The position numbers and the translations under genes are program-made. From Allobosea lathyri (GTDB lineage: Bacteria > Pseudomonadota > Alphaproteobacteria > Rhizobiales > Beijerinckiaceae), in NCBI RefSeq assembly GCF_900108245.1, contig NZ_FNUY01000003.1, positions 310,001-374,000 of the forward strand: DNA of 64,000 nt. Reading direction: 5' to 3'. Below are positions 1-7,663 of the stretch, in pieces (positions within the stretch are counted from its first letter, which is position 1; every line of letters starts with the position of its first letter). The notes under the pieces are model-generated. The model was not told where the DNA came from. It was given only the letters and a program-made list of their open reading frames with translations, and did no database searches.

Positions 1-674
1 CCCACGCCGGTGCCAACATCGACCGACAGAGCGTCCGAGCCGGTGCCGACGATCGACAGCTTGCCGTCATTGCCGACGGAGGCGGTGGCGATGCCGGATT
101 TGTTGATGCCTTCGACGAGGTCACGAACGGTCGTGGTCGCGGTGATGGCGATGTCGAAGGTGGTCGCCGTCGGAGTGGCGGCGGTCAGGCGGATCGTCGA
201 CGACGCTGCGGCAAGGCCCGCATTGCCGGGGGTGCCAGCAGTTGCGGCGGCAGCGGTGCCCTGAACGAGCTTGTTCAGCGCGACGTCCTTGATGGTGCTG
301 TTGGTCGCGATAGCTTCCGCCTGGTTGCCGAGAGCAAGGGTGCCGGCGACTGTCGGGCGGTTGGCGGCGGCTTCGTTCTGCGCCTGCTTGATCGTCGACT
401 GCAGCGAGCCGACGAGCTTCGTGATCGAGTCGATGCCCTTCGAGGCAGCGGTGATCGTCTGGATGCCGTTGGAGATGCCGTCGAGCAGGCCCTTAAGCTG
501 GCCGCCGCGATCGTTCAGATTGAGCGCGGTGAAATAGTTCACCGGATTGTCGATTGCGGAGTTGACCCTCTTTCCCGTCGCCAGGCGGTTCTGGAGCACG
601 CCTTGCTGCGCCGTGGTCTGCTGCAGCGTCAGCAAATTGTTGCGAACGCCGCTGGAAAGAATCGTGTTGGCCAT
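1..674 (-). CDS. Flagellin (first copy, 3' part missing at window edge)
   Basis: This encodes the filament subunit, exported by the flagellar type III system. The visible N-terminal ~224 residues start MANTILSSGVRNNLL and continue through a typical flagellin D0/D1 region (RLATGKRVNSAIDNPVNYFTA). The ATG at 674 is preceded by a GA-rich leader, and the frame is open to the edge of the window. From about residue 65 onward the protein is almost identical to the neighbouring flagellin at 865-2166. Bases 1-480 align with 1493-1972 with roughly 26 mismatches counted by eye. The first ~60 residues differ clearly. A CTAA-N7-TTAA CtrA-like site lies about 75 bp upstream. Confidence 0.93.
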   Translation of the reverse strand, partial: MANTILSSGVRNNLLTLQQTTAQQGVLQNRLATGKRVNSAIDNPVNYFTALNLNDRGGQLKGLLDGISNGIQTITAASKGIDSITKLVGSLQSTIKQAQNEAAANRPTVAGTLALGNQAEAIATNSTIKDVALNKLVQGTAAAATAGTPGNAGLAAASSTIRLTAATPTATTFDIAITATTTVRDLVEGINKSGIATASVGNDGKLSIVGTGSDALSVDVGTGV

Positions 675-744
675 CTCTGGGTCCCCTGAACGCGCGACTC
701 GGCGCCTGTCCGGTTTGTTCTGGACCGATCATTGTTTGTTAAGG

Positions 745-759
745 CTAATATTTGGTTAA
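745..759. promoter_or_regulatory. Weak CtrA-like site upstream of the first flagellin
   Basis: The sequence is CTAA, seven bases, then TTAA: one mismatch from the TTAA-N7-TTAA CtrA box. It lies 71-85 bp upstream of the flagellin ATG at 674. A single-mismatch site in an AT-rich leader can arise by chance, so this is a candidate only. Confidence 0.25.
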
Positions 760-779
760 CCGGAGACGTCGGTTTGCAA

Positions 780-812
780 TGAATAAGGCGGCGGAGCTTG
801 CGCTCCACCGCC
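780..812 (-). terminator. Rho-independent terminator of the second flagellin gene
   Basis: Read leftward, an 11-bp stem (787-797 with 802-812, one G-T wobble) closes a four-base loop and is followed by TTATTC. It lies about 50 bp beyond the flagellin stop codon at 865. Confidence 0.6.
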
Positions 813-864
813 TGTTGTCTTCGGCCCACATTCTGTGGGCAAGCCCGCTTCTGCGGACGAAGGA

Positions 865-2166
865 TCAGAACATCCGCAGGACGGCCTGGTCAGCCTGGTT
901 CGACAGGGTGAGGGCGGTCTGCGAGAGCTGCTGGCGGGTCTGCAGCGCGAGGAGCTTGGCGCCTTCCTCGTTGGTGTCGGCCAGGACCAGGTTGTCGGCA
1001 CCCGCGGTCAGGGTGTTGATCAGGTCCTTGCTGAACTCCTGACGGGTCTGGACGACCTGGAGCTTCGAACCCAGCGAAGACGACGTGGCCCGCAGCGACG
1101 AAAGCGAGTTCGTCAGGGCATCGGCGGCCTTGTTGAGGTCGTTGTCGTTCTGCAGGCTGAATTCGCCCGCGATCGACGTCTGGAGGCTGTTGGCCTTGCC
1201 GATGCCCAGCGATGCGGAGCTCAGCAGGTCGCCCTGCACGTCGATCTTGTTCTTGTTGGTGCCGGTCTTCTCGTTCAGCGTGATCGAGAGCTTGTCGCCG
1301 CCGAGCAGGTTGATGCCGTTGAAGCCGGAATCCTTGGCGAGCGAGTCGATCTGGTCGCGCAGGTCGTTGAACTGCGCAACCAGCGAGGTGCGGGTGGCGG
1401 AGGAGCCGGCCTGAACCGCTGCCGTGACGTCGGCGGTGCCGATGAGCAGGGCCGATTCCGCAGCGTTGGTCGCGCTTGCGGCGAAGGCAGCACCGACGCC
1501 GGTGCCGACATCCACCGACAGGGCGTCCGAGCCGGTGCCGACAATCGACAGCTTGCCGTCGCTGCCGACGGAGGCGGTGGCGATTCCGGACTTGTTGATG
1601 CCTTCGACGAGGTCACGAACGGTCGTGGTCGCGGTGATGGCGATGTCGAAGGTCGTCGCAGTCGGGGTGGCGGCGGTCAGGCGGATCGTCGTCGACGCCG
1701 CGGCAAGACCCGCATTGCCAGGGGTGCCGGCGGTTGCGGCGGCAACGGTGCCCTGAACGAGCTTGTTCAGCGCGACGTCCTTGATGGTGCTGTTGGTCGC
1801 GGTAGCTTCTGCCTGGTTGCCGAGCGCAACGGTACCGGCGACTGTCGGCCGGTTGGCGGCGGCTTCGTTCTGCGCCTGCTTGATCGTGGACTGCAGCGAG
1901 CCGACGAGCTTCGTGATCGAGTCGATGCCCTTCGAGGCAGCAGTGATCGTCTGGATGCCGTTGGAGATGCCGTCGAGCAGGCCGGTGAACTGGCTGGCGC
2001 GATCGTTCAGGCTGGCGGAGGTGAAGAAGTTGACCGGATTGTCGACGGCCGAGTTGACCTTCTTGCCGGTGGCGAGACGGTACTGGGCCTGCTGGGCTTC
2101 GGTCTTGGTGGAAGCGAGGGAGCCGAGCGCAGCGCGGACGCCGGAGGAAACGGAAACGGTGGCCAT
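865..2166 (-). CDS. Flagellin (second copy, complete, 433 aa)
   Basis: This is the flagellar filament subunit. The N-terminus MATVSVSSGVRAALGSLAS and RLATGKKVNSAVDNPVNFF is the conserved flagellin D0/D1 region. The C-terminus, with LALQTRQQLSQTALTLSNQADQ and a terminal VLRMF, is the matching C-terminal D0 helix. The frame is open further upstream, but residues before the ATG at 2166 do not look like flagellin. The start codon is preceded by an AGAAGG motif inside a small ATACC/GGTAT hairpin, which could affect translation. The central region is nearly identical to the first flagellin, and the two form a tandem pair read in the same direction. Confidence 0.96.
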   Translation of the reverse strand: MATVSVSSGVRAALGSLASTKTEAQQAQYRLATGKKVNSAVDNPVNFFTSASLNDRASQFTGLLDGISNGIQTITAASKGIDSITKLVGSLQSTIKQAQNEAAANRPTVAGTVALGNQAEATATNSTIKDVALNKLVQGTVAAATAGTPGNAGLAAASTTIRLTAATPTATTFDIAITATTTVRDLVEGINKSGIATASVGSDGKLSIVGTGSDALSVDVGTGVGAAFAASATNAAESALLIGTADVTAAVQAGSSATRTSLVAQFNDLRDQIDSLAKDSGFNGINLLGGDKLSITLNEKTGTNKNKIDVQGDLLSSASLGIGKANSLQTSIAGEFSLQNDNDLNKAADALTNSLSSLRATSSSLGSKLQVVQTRQEFSKDLINTLTAGADNLVLADTNEEGAKLLALQTRQQLSQTALTLSNQADQAVLRMF

Positions 2167-2361
2167 TGTAGAATACCCTTCTGGTATGATGCCTTCTGGC
2201 GTCGCGGCCTTTCTGGCCTCGACCCGCAGACCCTCGGGCCCCAGCTCGTAACAAGCGGTAAATTTTGAAGAGAGAATTGGTGGTAGCGCCGGGGAAGCCG
2301 CTACGTGGTTAAGCGGGCGTGAAGGCCGTCGGAGCGCGCCCGCAGTCCACGCCGGCAAACG

Positions 2362-2385
2362 AAAAACGCCCGCACAGGGCGGGCG
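2362..2385 (-). terminator. Rho-independent terminator, leftward
   Basis: A 7-bp GC stem (2367-2373 with 2379-2385) with a five-base loop is followed leftward by five T residues. It would stop transcripts coming from the FlaG-like gene before the flagellin. Confidence 0.6.
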
Positions 2386-2391
2386 GCGGTT

Positions 2392-2505
2392 GGTCGTCCC
2401 GGGCGAAGCGTAGCGAAGACCCGGGACCCATTCCCGAGCGCTTCCAATTGAGGTTCCGGAATGGATCCCGGATCGGCGCGGCTACGCCGCTTGTCCGGGA
2501 TGACA
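2392..2505. repeat. Palindromic interspersed repeat, family A, copy 1
   Basis: This is a diverged copy of the ~114-bp unit also found at 5871 and 53881. Its outer ends are GTCGTCCCGGG and CCGGGATGAC, with internal inverted repeats (GACCCGGGA and GGATCCCGG). It fills most of the 416-bp gap between the FlaG-like gene and the flagellin. The rest of that gap holds the terminator at 2362 and a direct repeat of GCTTTCGAAGAC at about 2538 and 2558. Confidence 0.7.
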
Positions 2506-2582
2506 ACGCTCCAAACCAACCTGACCGCGAATAATTAGGCTTTCGAAGACAGCGCTAAGCTTTCGAAGACTCGGAGCTCGGC

Positions 2583-3038
2583 TCAGGCGGTGCGTTCGAC
2601 GAGATGGTGCCGCGCCTCGTCGGCTTCGACGGCGCGATCGGCAAGCTCGCGGGAATAGATGCGCAGCTTCAGCAATGTCTCGTCGGGCAGCTGCGAAATG
2701 GTCTCGCCTGTCTCCGTGTCCTTCTTCTGCAGGACAACGCTGCGCGTGCGCGGTTCGATCACCAGCCGGCGCTCGATCGAGTCGTTGATGGTCTGGTCGG
2801 CCCGCCGCGCATCCTGGCGATCGTTGGTGGTGCGCCGTTCGGCTGCCGCGCGATTTTGCTCATCGCGGGTCTGGGCGCGGATTTCGACACGGACGGCATC
2901 GCCTGCCGAGGCCGACTGCACGGTCTTTTCGGGGGGCAGGTCGACAGAGACGCTGCCTTGCGTCGCGACGATGTCAGATCTGGCGGGAAGGTTGACGCTG
3001 CCTATTGCGGCCATCCTGGGCGCGTTGCCGAAATCCAT
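2583..3038 (-). CDS. FlaG-like / hypothetical flagellar protein
   Basis: This is a soluble protein of 151 residues. The C-terminal half has the pattern seen in FlaG-type proteins: ...RSVVLQKKDTETGETISQLP then DETLLKLRIYSRELADRA, resembling the family's 'D-TGE-I-QIP-E--L' segment. The N-terminal half is low-complexity and rich in charged residues. FlaG proteins influence filament length, but that role is not shown for this one. The start is supported by AAGGAG seven bases upstream. It stands between the flagellins and flgN-flgJ-flgI, all read leftward. Confidence 0.6.
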   Translation of the reverse strand: MDFGNAPRMAAIGSVNLPARSDIVATQGSVSVDLPPEKTVQSASAGDAVRVEIRAQTRDEQNRAAAERRTTNDRQDARRADQTINDSIERRLVIEPRTRSVVLQKKDTETGETISQLPDETLLKLRIYSRELADRAVEADEARHHLVERTA

Positions 3039-3197
3039 GGTTCACTCCTTCTGGAGTAGGGCGCGACGCGAATGCGCCGCTCACTGCCGTGCGGGACGGG
3101 CAGGGCGAACCTGTCCGAACCTGACGACGCTGCCAGAAAAGATTGAATCCGACGTAAGGGAATTAGGTAAATATTGAGGGTTACCGGGGCAGCCGCG

Positions 3198-3686
3198 TCA
3201 CAGCCGCCGCGAAACCACCAGCGGGCCTGAATTGGGGCGGGCGAAAGCGCCGGCGCCGACGGTCGCCGTCGGGCCATAGCCGGCCGCCCGCATCGGCTTG
3301 TTGGCATCGGCGGCGAGATCGCGGACGATCGATTCCGAGACGGCGCGCGCCGTGGCAAGCACGATCTGATTGGTCTCGATCAGGGTCTGGAAGGCGATAT
3401 GGGCCGCTTTCAGGCGCTTGACCTGATCGGGTACGAAGCGCGCCAGCGCGACGGCGTTGAGCTTCACCTGCTCGACGCCGCGCATGTAGATGCCGGCAAG
3501 CTCGGCCTTGCGGGGCTCGCGCGTCATCGCCTCCGGCAGGCGCCCGGCGCGGACGAGTTCGGTTTCCTCGCCGACAAGATGGGCGAGCGCGCCCAGAGCC
3601 TCCAGCACGGCCTCGATCAGAGCCTGGGCTTCGACCGGTCCCGCAATACGCGGCCGCTCGTCGAGAACGCGCCTAGCGACCGACAT
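3198..3686 (-). CDS. flgN: FlgN-like flagellar export chaperone
   Basis: This is a 162-residue, mostly helical protein in the place where alphaproteobacteria carry flgN, immediately after flgJ. FlgN-type chaperones bind the hook-filament junction proteins FlgK and FlgL before export. The sequence has the leucine/alanine-rich helical N-terminal half (ALIEAVLEALGALAHLVGEE) and a conserved-looking central segment LKAAHIAFQTLIETNQIVLATA. Its start overlaps the flgJ stop by 14 bp, which points to coupled translation. The assignment rests on context and helical pattern more than on a diagnostic motif. Confidence 0.65.
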   Translation of the reverse strand: MSVARRVLDERPRIAGPVEAQALIEAVLEALGALAHLVGEETELVRAGRLPEAMTREPRKAELAGIYMRGVEQVKLNAVALARFVPDQVKRLKAAHIAFQTLIETNQIVLATARAVSESIVRDLAADANKPMRAAGYGPTATVGAGAFARPNSGPLVVSRRL

Positions 3687-4068
3687 TCTGTGCTCCGGCG
3701 GCCGATGTGACGGCGGTCGCCTGTGCAGTCGCCTGCTCCTGCATGCTGAGCAGGTCGCGCATGATCTGGTTGGACAGGCCGACGCCGCCCGCTTTCTGAA
3801 TCTGCTTGGCGTATTGCTGGCTCAGCTGCGAACGCCAGATGTCGCCGCCGGTGCCGTTCTCGCCGAGCGGTCCCTCGGTCTCGCTGCTCGCCGTCAGACG
3901 GTCCGTGATCTGCTCGAGGAACATGGTCTCGAAATCATCGGCCTGCTTCTTGGTCTTGGCCTTGGCGGGATCGAGCGCGCTGGCGAGACCGCCGGCGATG
4001 CCGCTGGCCAGGCTGCTCGCGACGTTGAGCGCCAGCTTGGCGGCGGGGAGGGCAAGGGTTGCGCTCAT
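3673..4068 (-). CDS. flgJ: Rod-binding protein, FlgJ N-terminal domain type
   Basis: This protein of 131 residues carries the rod-binding domain only: KKQADDFETMFLEQITDRL, then GGDIWRSQLSQQYAKQIQKAGGVGLSNQIMRDLL. It lacks the C-terminal peptidoglycan hydrolase domain of enterobacterial FlgJ, as is usual in alphaproteobacteria, where a separate muramidase does that step. It should cap or scaffold the growing rod. The ATG overlaps the flgI stop by one base (TGATG), and the gene overlaps flgN downstream. Confidence 0.85.
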   Translation of the reverse strand: MSATLALPAAKLALNVASSLASGIAGGLASALDPAKAKTKKQADDFETMFLEQITDRLTASSETEGPLGENGTGGDIWRSQLSQQYAKQIQKAGGVGLSNQIMRDLLSMQEQATAQATAVTSAAGAQNVGR

Positions 4069-5201
4069 CACATCACCTCGATTTCGGCCTGCAGCGCGCC
4101 GGCTGCCTTGATGGCCTGGAGAATGGAAATCAGGTCGCGCGGGCCGATGCCCAGCGCATTCAACCCGTCGACGAGTTCGGCAAGCGTGACGCTTTCCTTG
4201 ACCATAGCGAGCTTGTTGCCGCCTTCGGTGTCGACCTTGACGCTGGTGCGCGGCGTGACGACCGTCCGGCCGCGCGCGAGCTCGTTGGGCTGGCTGACCT
4301 GCGGATCCTCGGTGATCGTCACCGTGAGATTGCCCTGCGCCACGGCGACAGTGGAGACGCGGACATCCTTGCCCATGACGATGATGCCGGAGCGCTCGTC
4401 GATGACGATGCGGGCAAGCTGGTCGGGCTCGATGCGCAGCTGCTCGATATCGGTGAGCATGCGGATCATGTTGCCCTGGAAGCGCGGCGGGATCTGCAGC
4501 ACGACGGTTGAGGGATCGGTCGGCTCTGCTGCGTCGCCGCCGAGGAAGTCATTGATCGAGGCGGCCATGCGGCGCGCGGTCGTCAGGTCCGGATTGCGCA
4601 GCGACAGGCGCAGCGTCTTCAGCTTGTTCAGCGCGAAGTCGATCTCGCGCTCGACGACGCCACCATTGGCGATGCGGCCGACTGTCGGCACGCCGCGCGT
4701 GATCTTGCTGGCCTCGCCCTCGGCCGAAAAGCCGGAGATCGCCACTGGCCCTTGCGAAACTGCATAGACCTCGCCGTCGGCGCCGAGCAGGGGCGTGACC
4801 AGCAGCGTGCCGCCCTGCAGGGATTTCGCATCGCCCAGCGCCGAGACCGTGACGTCGAGCCGCGTGCCCTGCGTCGCGAAGGGCGGCAGGTTTGCGGTCA
4901 CCATCACGGCGGCGACATTGGCGGTGCGCATGTTGGCGCCGCGGGTGTTGACGCCCAGCCGCTCCAGCATCGCGGTCAGCGACTGCTTGGTGAAGGGCGC
5001 GTTGTTGAGAGTGTCGCCGGTGCCGTTCAAGCCCACGACGATGCCGTAGCCGAGGATCTGGTTGGTGCGCACGCCCTCGACCGAAGCGAGGTCCTTGATG
5101 CGCGACAAGGCCTGTGCCGGGCCCGCCGCCATGGCCAGGCCGATCGCCAGCAGCGCGGCCAGCGGCGTCACCAGGGATTTGAGGGCGGGCAGGCGAAGCA
5201 T
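4068..5201 (-). CDS. flgI: Flagellar P-ring protein FlgI
   Basis: The periplasmic P-ring surrounds the rod in the peptidoglycan layer. The 377-residue protein has a signal peptide (cleavage after AQA at residue 31) followed by the FlgI signature SRIKDLASVEGVRTNQILGYGIVVGLNGTGD. The rest matches the family along its whole length, including the C-terminal DLISILQAIKAAGALQAEIEV. It is divergently arranged from fliX and is the first gene of flgI-flgJ-flgN. Confidence 0.97.
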   Translation of the reverse strand: MLRLPALKSLVTPLAALLAIGLAMAAGPAQALSRIKDLASVEGVRTNQILGYGIVVGLNGTGDTLNNAPFTKQSLTAMLERLGVNTRGANMRTANVAAVMVTANLPPFATQGTRLDVTVSALGDAKSLQGGTLLVTPLLGADGEVYAVSQGPVAISGFSAEGEASKITRGVPTVGRIANGGVVEREIDFALNKLKTLRLSLRNPDLTTARRMAASINDFLGGDAAEPTDPSTVVLQIPPRFQGNMIRMLTDIEQLRIEPDQLARIVIDERSGIIVMGKDVRVSTVAVAQGNLTVTITEDPQVSQPNELARGRTVVTPRTSVKVDTEGGNKLAMVKESVTLAELVDGLNALGIGPRDLISILQAIKAAGALQAEIEVM

Positions 5202-5370
5202 GAATGCACCGGTTGGAGACGACGAATTGCGTTTCCTCCCTGCGATCCGCGTGCCAGACGCAGAAAATCCGAAAGCCTTTATTTGTCAGTGGTTTGCAAA
5301 TTTGGCGGATAGATGGCGTGGCAGTTTCCGGCGTGCCGGTCCTGCCGGGCCGGCAGTTTCTGCCGGGTGA

Positions 5371-5385
5371 TTTACCAGTTGTTAA
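5371..5385. promoter_or_regulatory. Candidate CtrA box between flgI and fliX
   Basis: TTTA-N7-TTAA, one mismatch from the CtrA consensus TTAA-N7-TTAA, lies in the shared promoter region of divergent flgI and fliX. In Caulobacter crescentus fliX and flgI are also divergent and under cell-cycle control, so the position is meaningful. Binding is inferred. Confidence 0.45.
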
Positions 5386-5430
5386 CCGTGCCGGCCTGAG
5401 GGTCGAATGATCCATTTTAACGAGGGCGCC

Positions 5431-5838
5431 ATGATCAGGATCGACCAGCGCGCGCCTGTCACGAACGCCGGAGCGTCGAATTCCGCGAGGCGTTCGGGCA
5501 GTGCGGCGTTCACGCTTCCCACCAAGGAATCCGCCAGCAGCACGCGCGGCGGAGCCGTAAGCTCTGCCGGCCCGCTCGACACGCTTCTCGCCGTTCAGGC
5601 CTATGAAGAGCCGCATGAGCGCAAGAAGCGCCAGGCCAAGCGCGGCCACGATCTTCTGGATGGGCTCGACCAGCTGAAGGCGGCGCTGCTGTCGGGCCGG
5701 GTCCAGATGTCGGAACTCGAGCGGCTCAAGGGCATGCTGGCCCTTCGGCGCGAGACCACCGACGACCCCCGGCTCGACGAGGTGCTGGCCCATATCGAAT
5801 TGCGGGCGGCCGTCGAGCTGGCAAAGCTGGGGCGCTAG
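5431..5838 (+). CDS. fliX: Flagellar assembly regulator FliX
   Basis: FliX couples completion of early flagellar structures to sigma-54 activator (FlbD) activity in Caulobacter and relatives. The 135-residue protein starts MIRIDQRAP and contains a disordered serine-rich stretch. Its C-terminal half is conserved: GPLDTLLAVQAYEEPHERKKR, then LLDGLDQLKAALLSGR and LDEVLAHIELRAAVELAKLGR. An in-frame ATG at 5407 also has a GAGG motif. The 5431 start was chosen because FliX proteins begin directly with an M-(x)-I motif, and because it has GAGG five bases upstream. It is divergent from flgI. Confidence 0.9.
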   Translation: MIRIDQRAPVTNAGASNSARRSGSAAFTLPTKESASSTRGGAVSSAGPLDTLLAVQAYEEPHERKKRQAKRGHDLLDGLDQLKAALLSGRVQMSELERLKGMLALRRETTDDPRLDEVLAHIELRAAVELAKLGR

Positions 5839-5870
5839 CGCTTTTCGCGTTTGGGTTGTTTGAGAGTTCT

Positions 5871-5985
5871 GGTCATCCCGGACAAGCCGCATAGCGGCGC
5901 CGATCCGGGATCCATTCCAGAACCGCTATCGTCAAGGCTCAGGAATGGATCCCGGGTCTCCGCTTCGCTACGCCCGGGATGACCA
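5871..5985. repeat. Palindromic interspersed repeat, family A, copy 2
   Basis: This unit of about 115 bp has ends GGTCATCCCGG and CCGGGATGACC. It is the reverse complement of the copy at 53881-53994 with only about four differences seen by eye. The extra partial unit at 6015-6067 (ending CTTGTCCAGGATGACAAC) looks like a second, truncated insertion. It lies between fliX and the cupin gene. Confidence 0.85.
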
Positions 5986-6111
5986 ACCGAGATCAACCTG
6001 CGCGGCGGAGCCTGTCCTTGGGCCTGCCGAAGGCAGGACCCGAGGGCCGCTTGTCCAGGATGACAACGTGGTTCCCAGCAGACTCTGGTTCGCGCCCGTC
6101 GAGACGCAGTC

Positions 6112-6657
6112 TCAGCGGACGAACTGGTCCGCATATTCAGCGCCAAGCCCGTTGCTGGCATAATGCGCGCGGCACTTGTCCAGGCGGGTGAAGACGTCGT
6201 CATAGCCGAGGCATTTGCCGTCGGGGTCGACATAGATCATCGCGCCATTGACCTGGAACATAGTGATCATCTCTTCCGTCTCGGGGTCGACCACCAGCGT
6301 GTGAGTCTCGCCGGGCGCCTCGTAGACATAGGCGCCTTCGGTCGCGACCCAATCATGTTCGAGATAGCGCCATTTGCCCTTCAGGACATAACCGTGAACC
6401 GGTTGGGGATGGCGGTGGCGTGACAGCACGCCGGCGCGGCGCACCTTGAGCAGGTTCATCCAGTAGCCGCGCGTCACGCATAGCAGCAGGGGCCGGAACC
6501 AGACATTGTCATCGACCGGCACCCAGACACGGTCATCCTCGGGAATGACGTTGGGCACGATCAGCTCCGGCGGCGAATCCTTGGGCTGCGCGTGGCGATA
6601 AGGGGTCCAGCGCTCTGCGTCTGATGCCTGGACGGGAATGGGGCTGACCTTGGTCAT
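6112..6657 (-). CDS. Cupin, 2,4'-dihydroxyacetophenone dioxygenase family
   Basis: This 181-residue single-domain cupin is similar to the 2,4'-dihydroxyacetophenone dioxygenase / ChrR-type cupins. Metal-binding residues are visible in HRHPQPVHGYVLKGKWRY (His cluster) and YEAPGETHTLVVD. Members cleave C-C bonds of aromatic ketones with non-haem iron, but many homologues are unassigned, so the substrate here is unknown. A short-chain dehydrogenase lies upstream on the same strand, separated by a 31-bp inverted repeat, so joint transcription is uncertain. Confidence 0.75.
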   Translation of the reverse strand: MTKVSPIPVQASDAERWTPYRHAQPKDSPPELIVPNVIPEDDRVWVPVDDNVWFRPLLLCVTRGYWMNLLKVRRAGVLSRHRHPQPVHGYVLKGKWRYLEHDWVATEGAYVYEAPGETHTLVVDPETEEMITMFQVNGAMIYVDPDGKCLGYDDVFTRLDKCRAHYASNGLGAEYADQFVR

Positions 6658-6700
6658 GGCGTTTCCTCAGGTTTCTATCGTGCTGTCCATATGCGTCTTC

Positions 6701-6778
6701 GTCATTGCGAGCGCAGCGAAGCAATCCAGAAGACGTCGAGCGAGACTTTCTGGATTGCTTCGCTGCGCTCGCAATGAC
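6701..6778. repeat. Perfect 31-bp inverted repeat (family B)
   Basis: The arms 6701-6731 and 6748-6778 are perfect inverted copies (GTCATTGCGAGCGCAGCGAA at the outer end) around a 16-base centre. Elements with this core are recurrent intergenic palindromes in many Hyphomicrobiales genomes. It could form a strong hairpin in transcripts crossing between the SDR and cupin genes. Confidence 0.9.
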
Positions 6779-6863
6779 GACGGGCTCGACGCTGCCAAAT
6801 CGATTCAAAGGCTTCGCAATTTGATTCCGGGGATCTGCGCAAGGTTCTGACATTGCGGATGTT

Positions 6864-7601
6864 TCATACCGCGAGATAGCCGCCATCCACGGGCAGGATC
6901 GCGCCGGTCACGAATTTTGCCGCGTCCGACAGCAGGAACAGGATCGCGCCGCCGACATCGCCGGGCTCGCCCCAGCGGCCCATCGGCGTGCGCGCCAGGA
7001 TCGGCGCGGAGCGTGCGGCGTCCTCGACCAGCGGCCGGGTCAGTTCGGTGGCGATCCAGCCGGGCGCGACGGCATTGACGCGAATGCCATCCTGAGCCCA
7101 GGCAGCGGCAAGCGATTTGGTGAGCTGCCCGATCGCGCCTTTTGATGCCGCATATCCCGGCGCGAAGGCCGAGCCGTGGAAGGTCAGCATCGAGGCGATG
7201 TTGACGATCGCCCCCTCGGACTGGCCGCCATGCTTGGCCGCGAGCTTGTCCTTCGCGGCGAGGCACATGCGCATGGTGCCACTGAGGTTGACCTCGATGG
7301 TCAGCCGGAAGGCGTCGATTTCGAACTCCTTGCCGTTGCGCTGGATCATCCCGGCGCAATTCACGAGTGCATCGATGCGCGGGCAGGTCGCGACGATGGC
7401 CGCGACCTCGCTGTCCTTGGTGACGTCGAGGCGAGCATGGCGAATCGCGGGGTGAGGCGGTGCGACCGCGACCTCCTCGGCCGTGAGCCCGGTGGCGAGG
7501 ACATCGTAGCCGGCCTGAGCGAGGCTGAGGGCGGCGCCGGCACCAATGCCGCGGGTGCCGCCGGTAACGAGGGCGAATCTGGGATTCTGATTTTCGATCA
7601 T
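6864..7601 (-). CDS. Short-chain dehydrogenase/reductase
   Basis: This is a classical SDR of 245 residues. It has the dinucleotide-binding TGGTRGIG (13-20), NCAG (81-84) and the catalytic Ser137, Tyr150 and Lys154 (IASML...YAASK). The C-terminal part has PGWIATELT and the VTGAILPVDGGYLAV ending typical of 3-oxoacyl-ACP-reductase-like members. The substrate cannot be told from sequence. The downstream cupin on the same strand may be part of the same catabolic function. Confidence 0.9.
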   Translation of the reverse strand: MIENQNPRFALVTGGTRGIGAGAALSLAQAGYDVLATGLTAEEVAVAPPHPAIRHARLDVTKDSEVAAIVATCPRIDALVNCAGMIQRNGKEFEIDAFRLTIEVNLSGTMRMCLAAKDKLAAKHGGQSEGAIVNIASMLTFHGSAFAPGYAASKGAIGQLTKSLAAAWAQDGIRVNAVAPGWIATELTRPLVEDAARSAPILARTPMGRWGEPGDVGGAILFLLSDAAKFVTGAILPVDGGYLAV

Positions 7602-7663
7602 CCGAACAAGCTAGAGCGACCGGCGCAAACGGGGAAGGTCGCCCAAGGCAGGGCAGGGGCTCT

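Noticed and set aside
5300-5330. Sigma-54 promoter upstream of fliX (TGGCAG-N5-GGCG)
   Set aside because: The -12 element lacks the essential GC in the TTGC context, so it does not fit the consensus.
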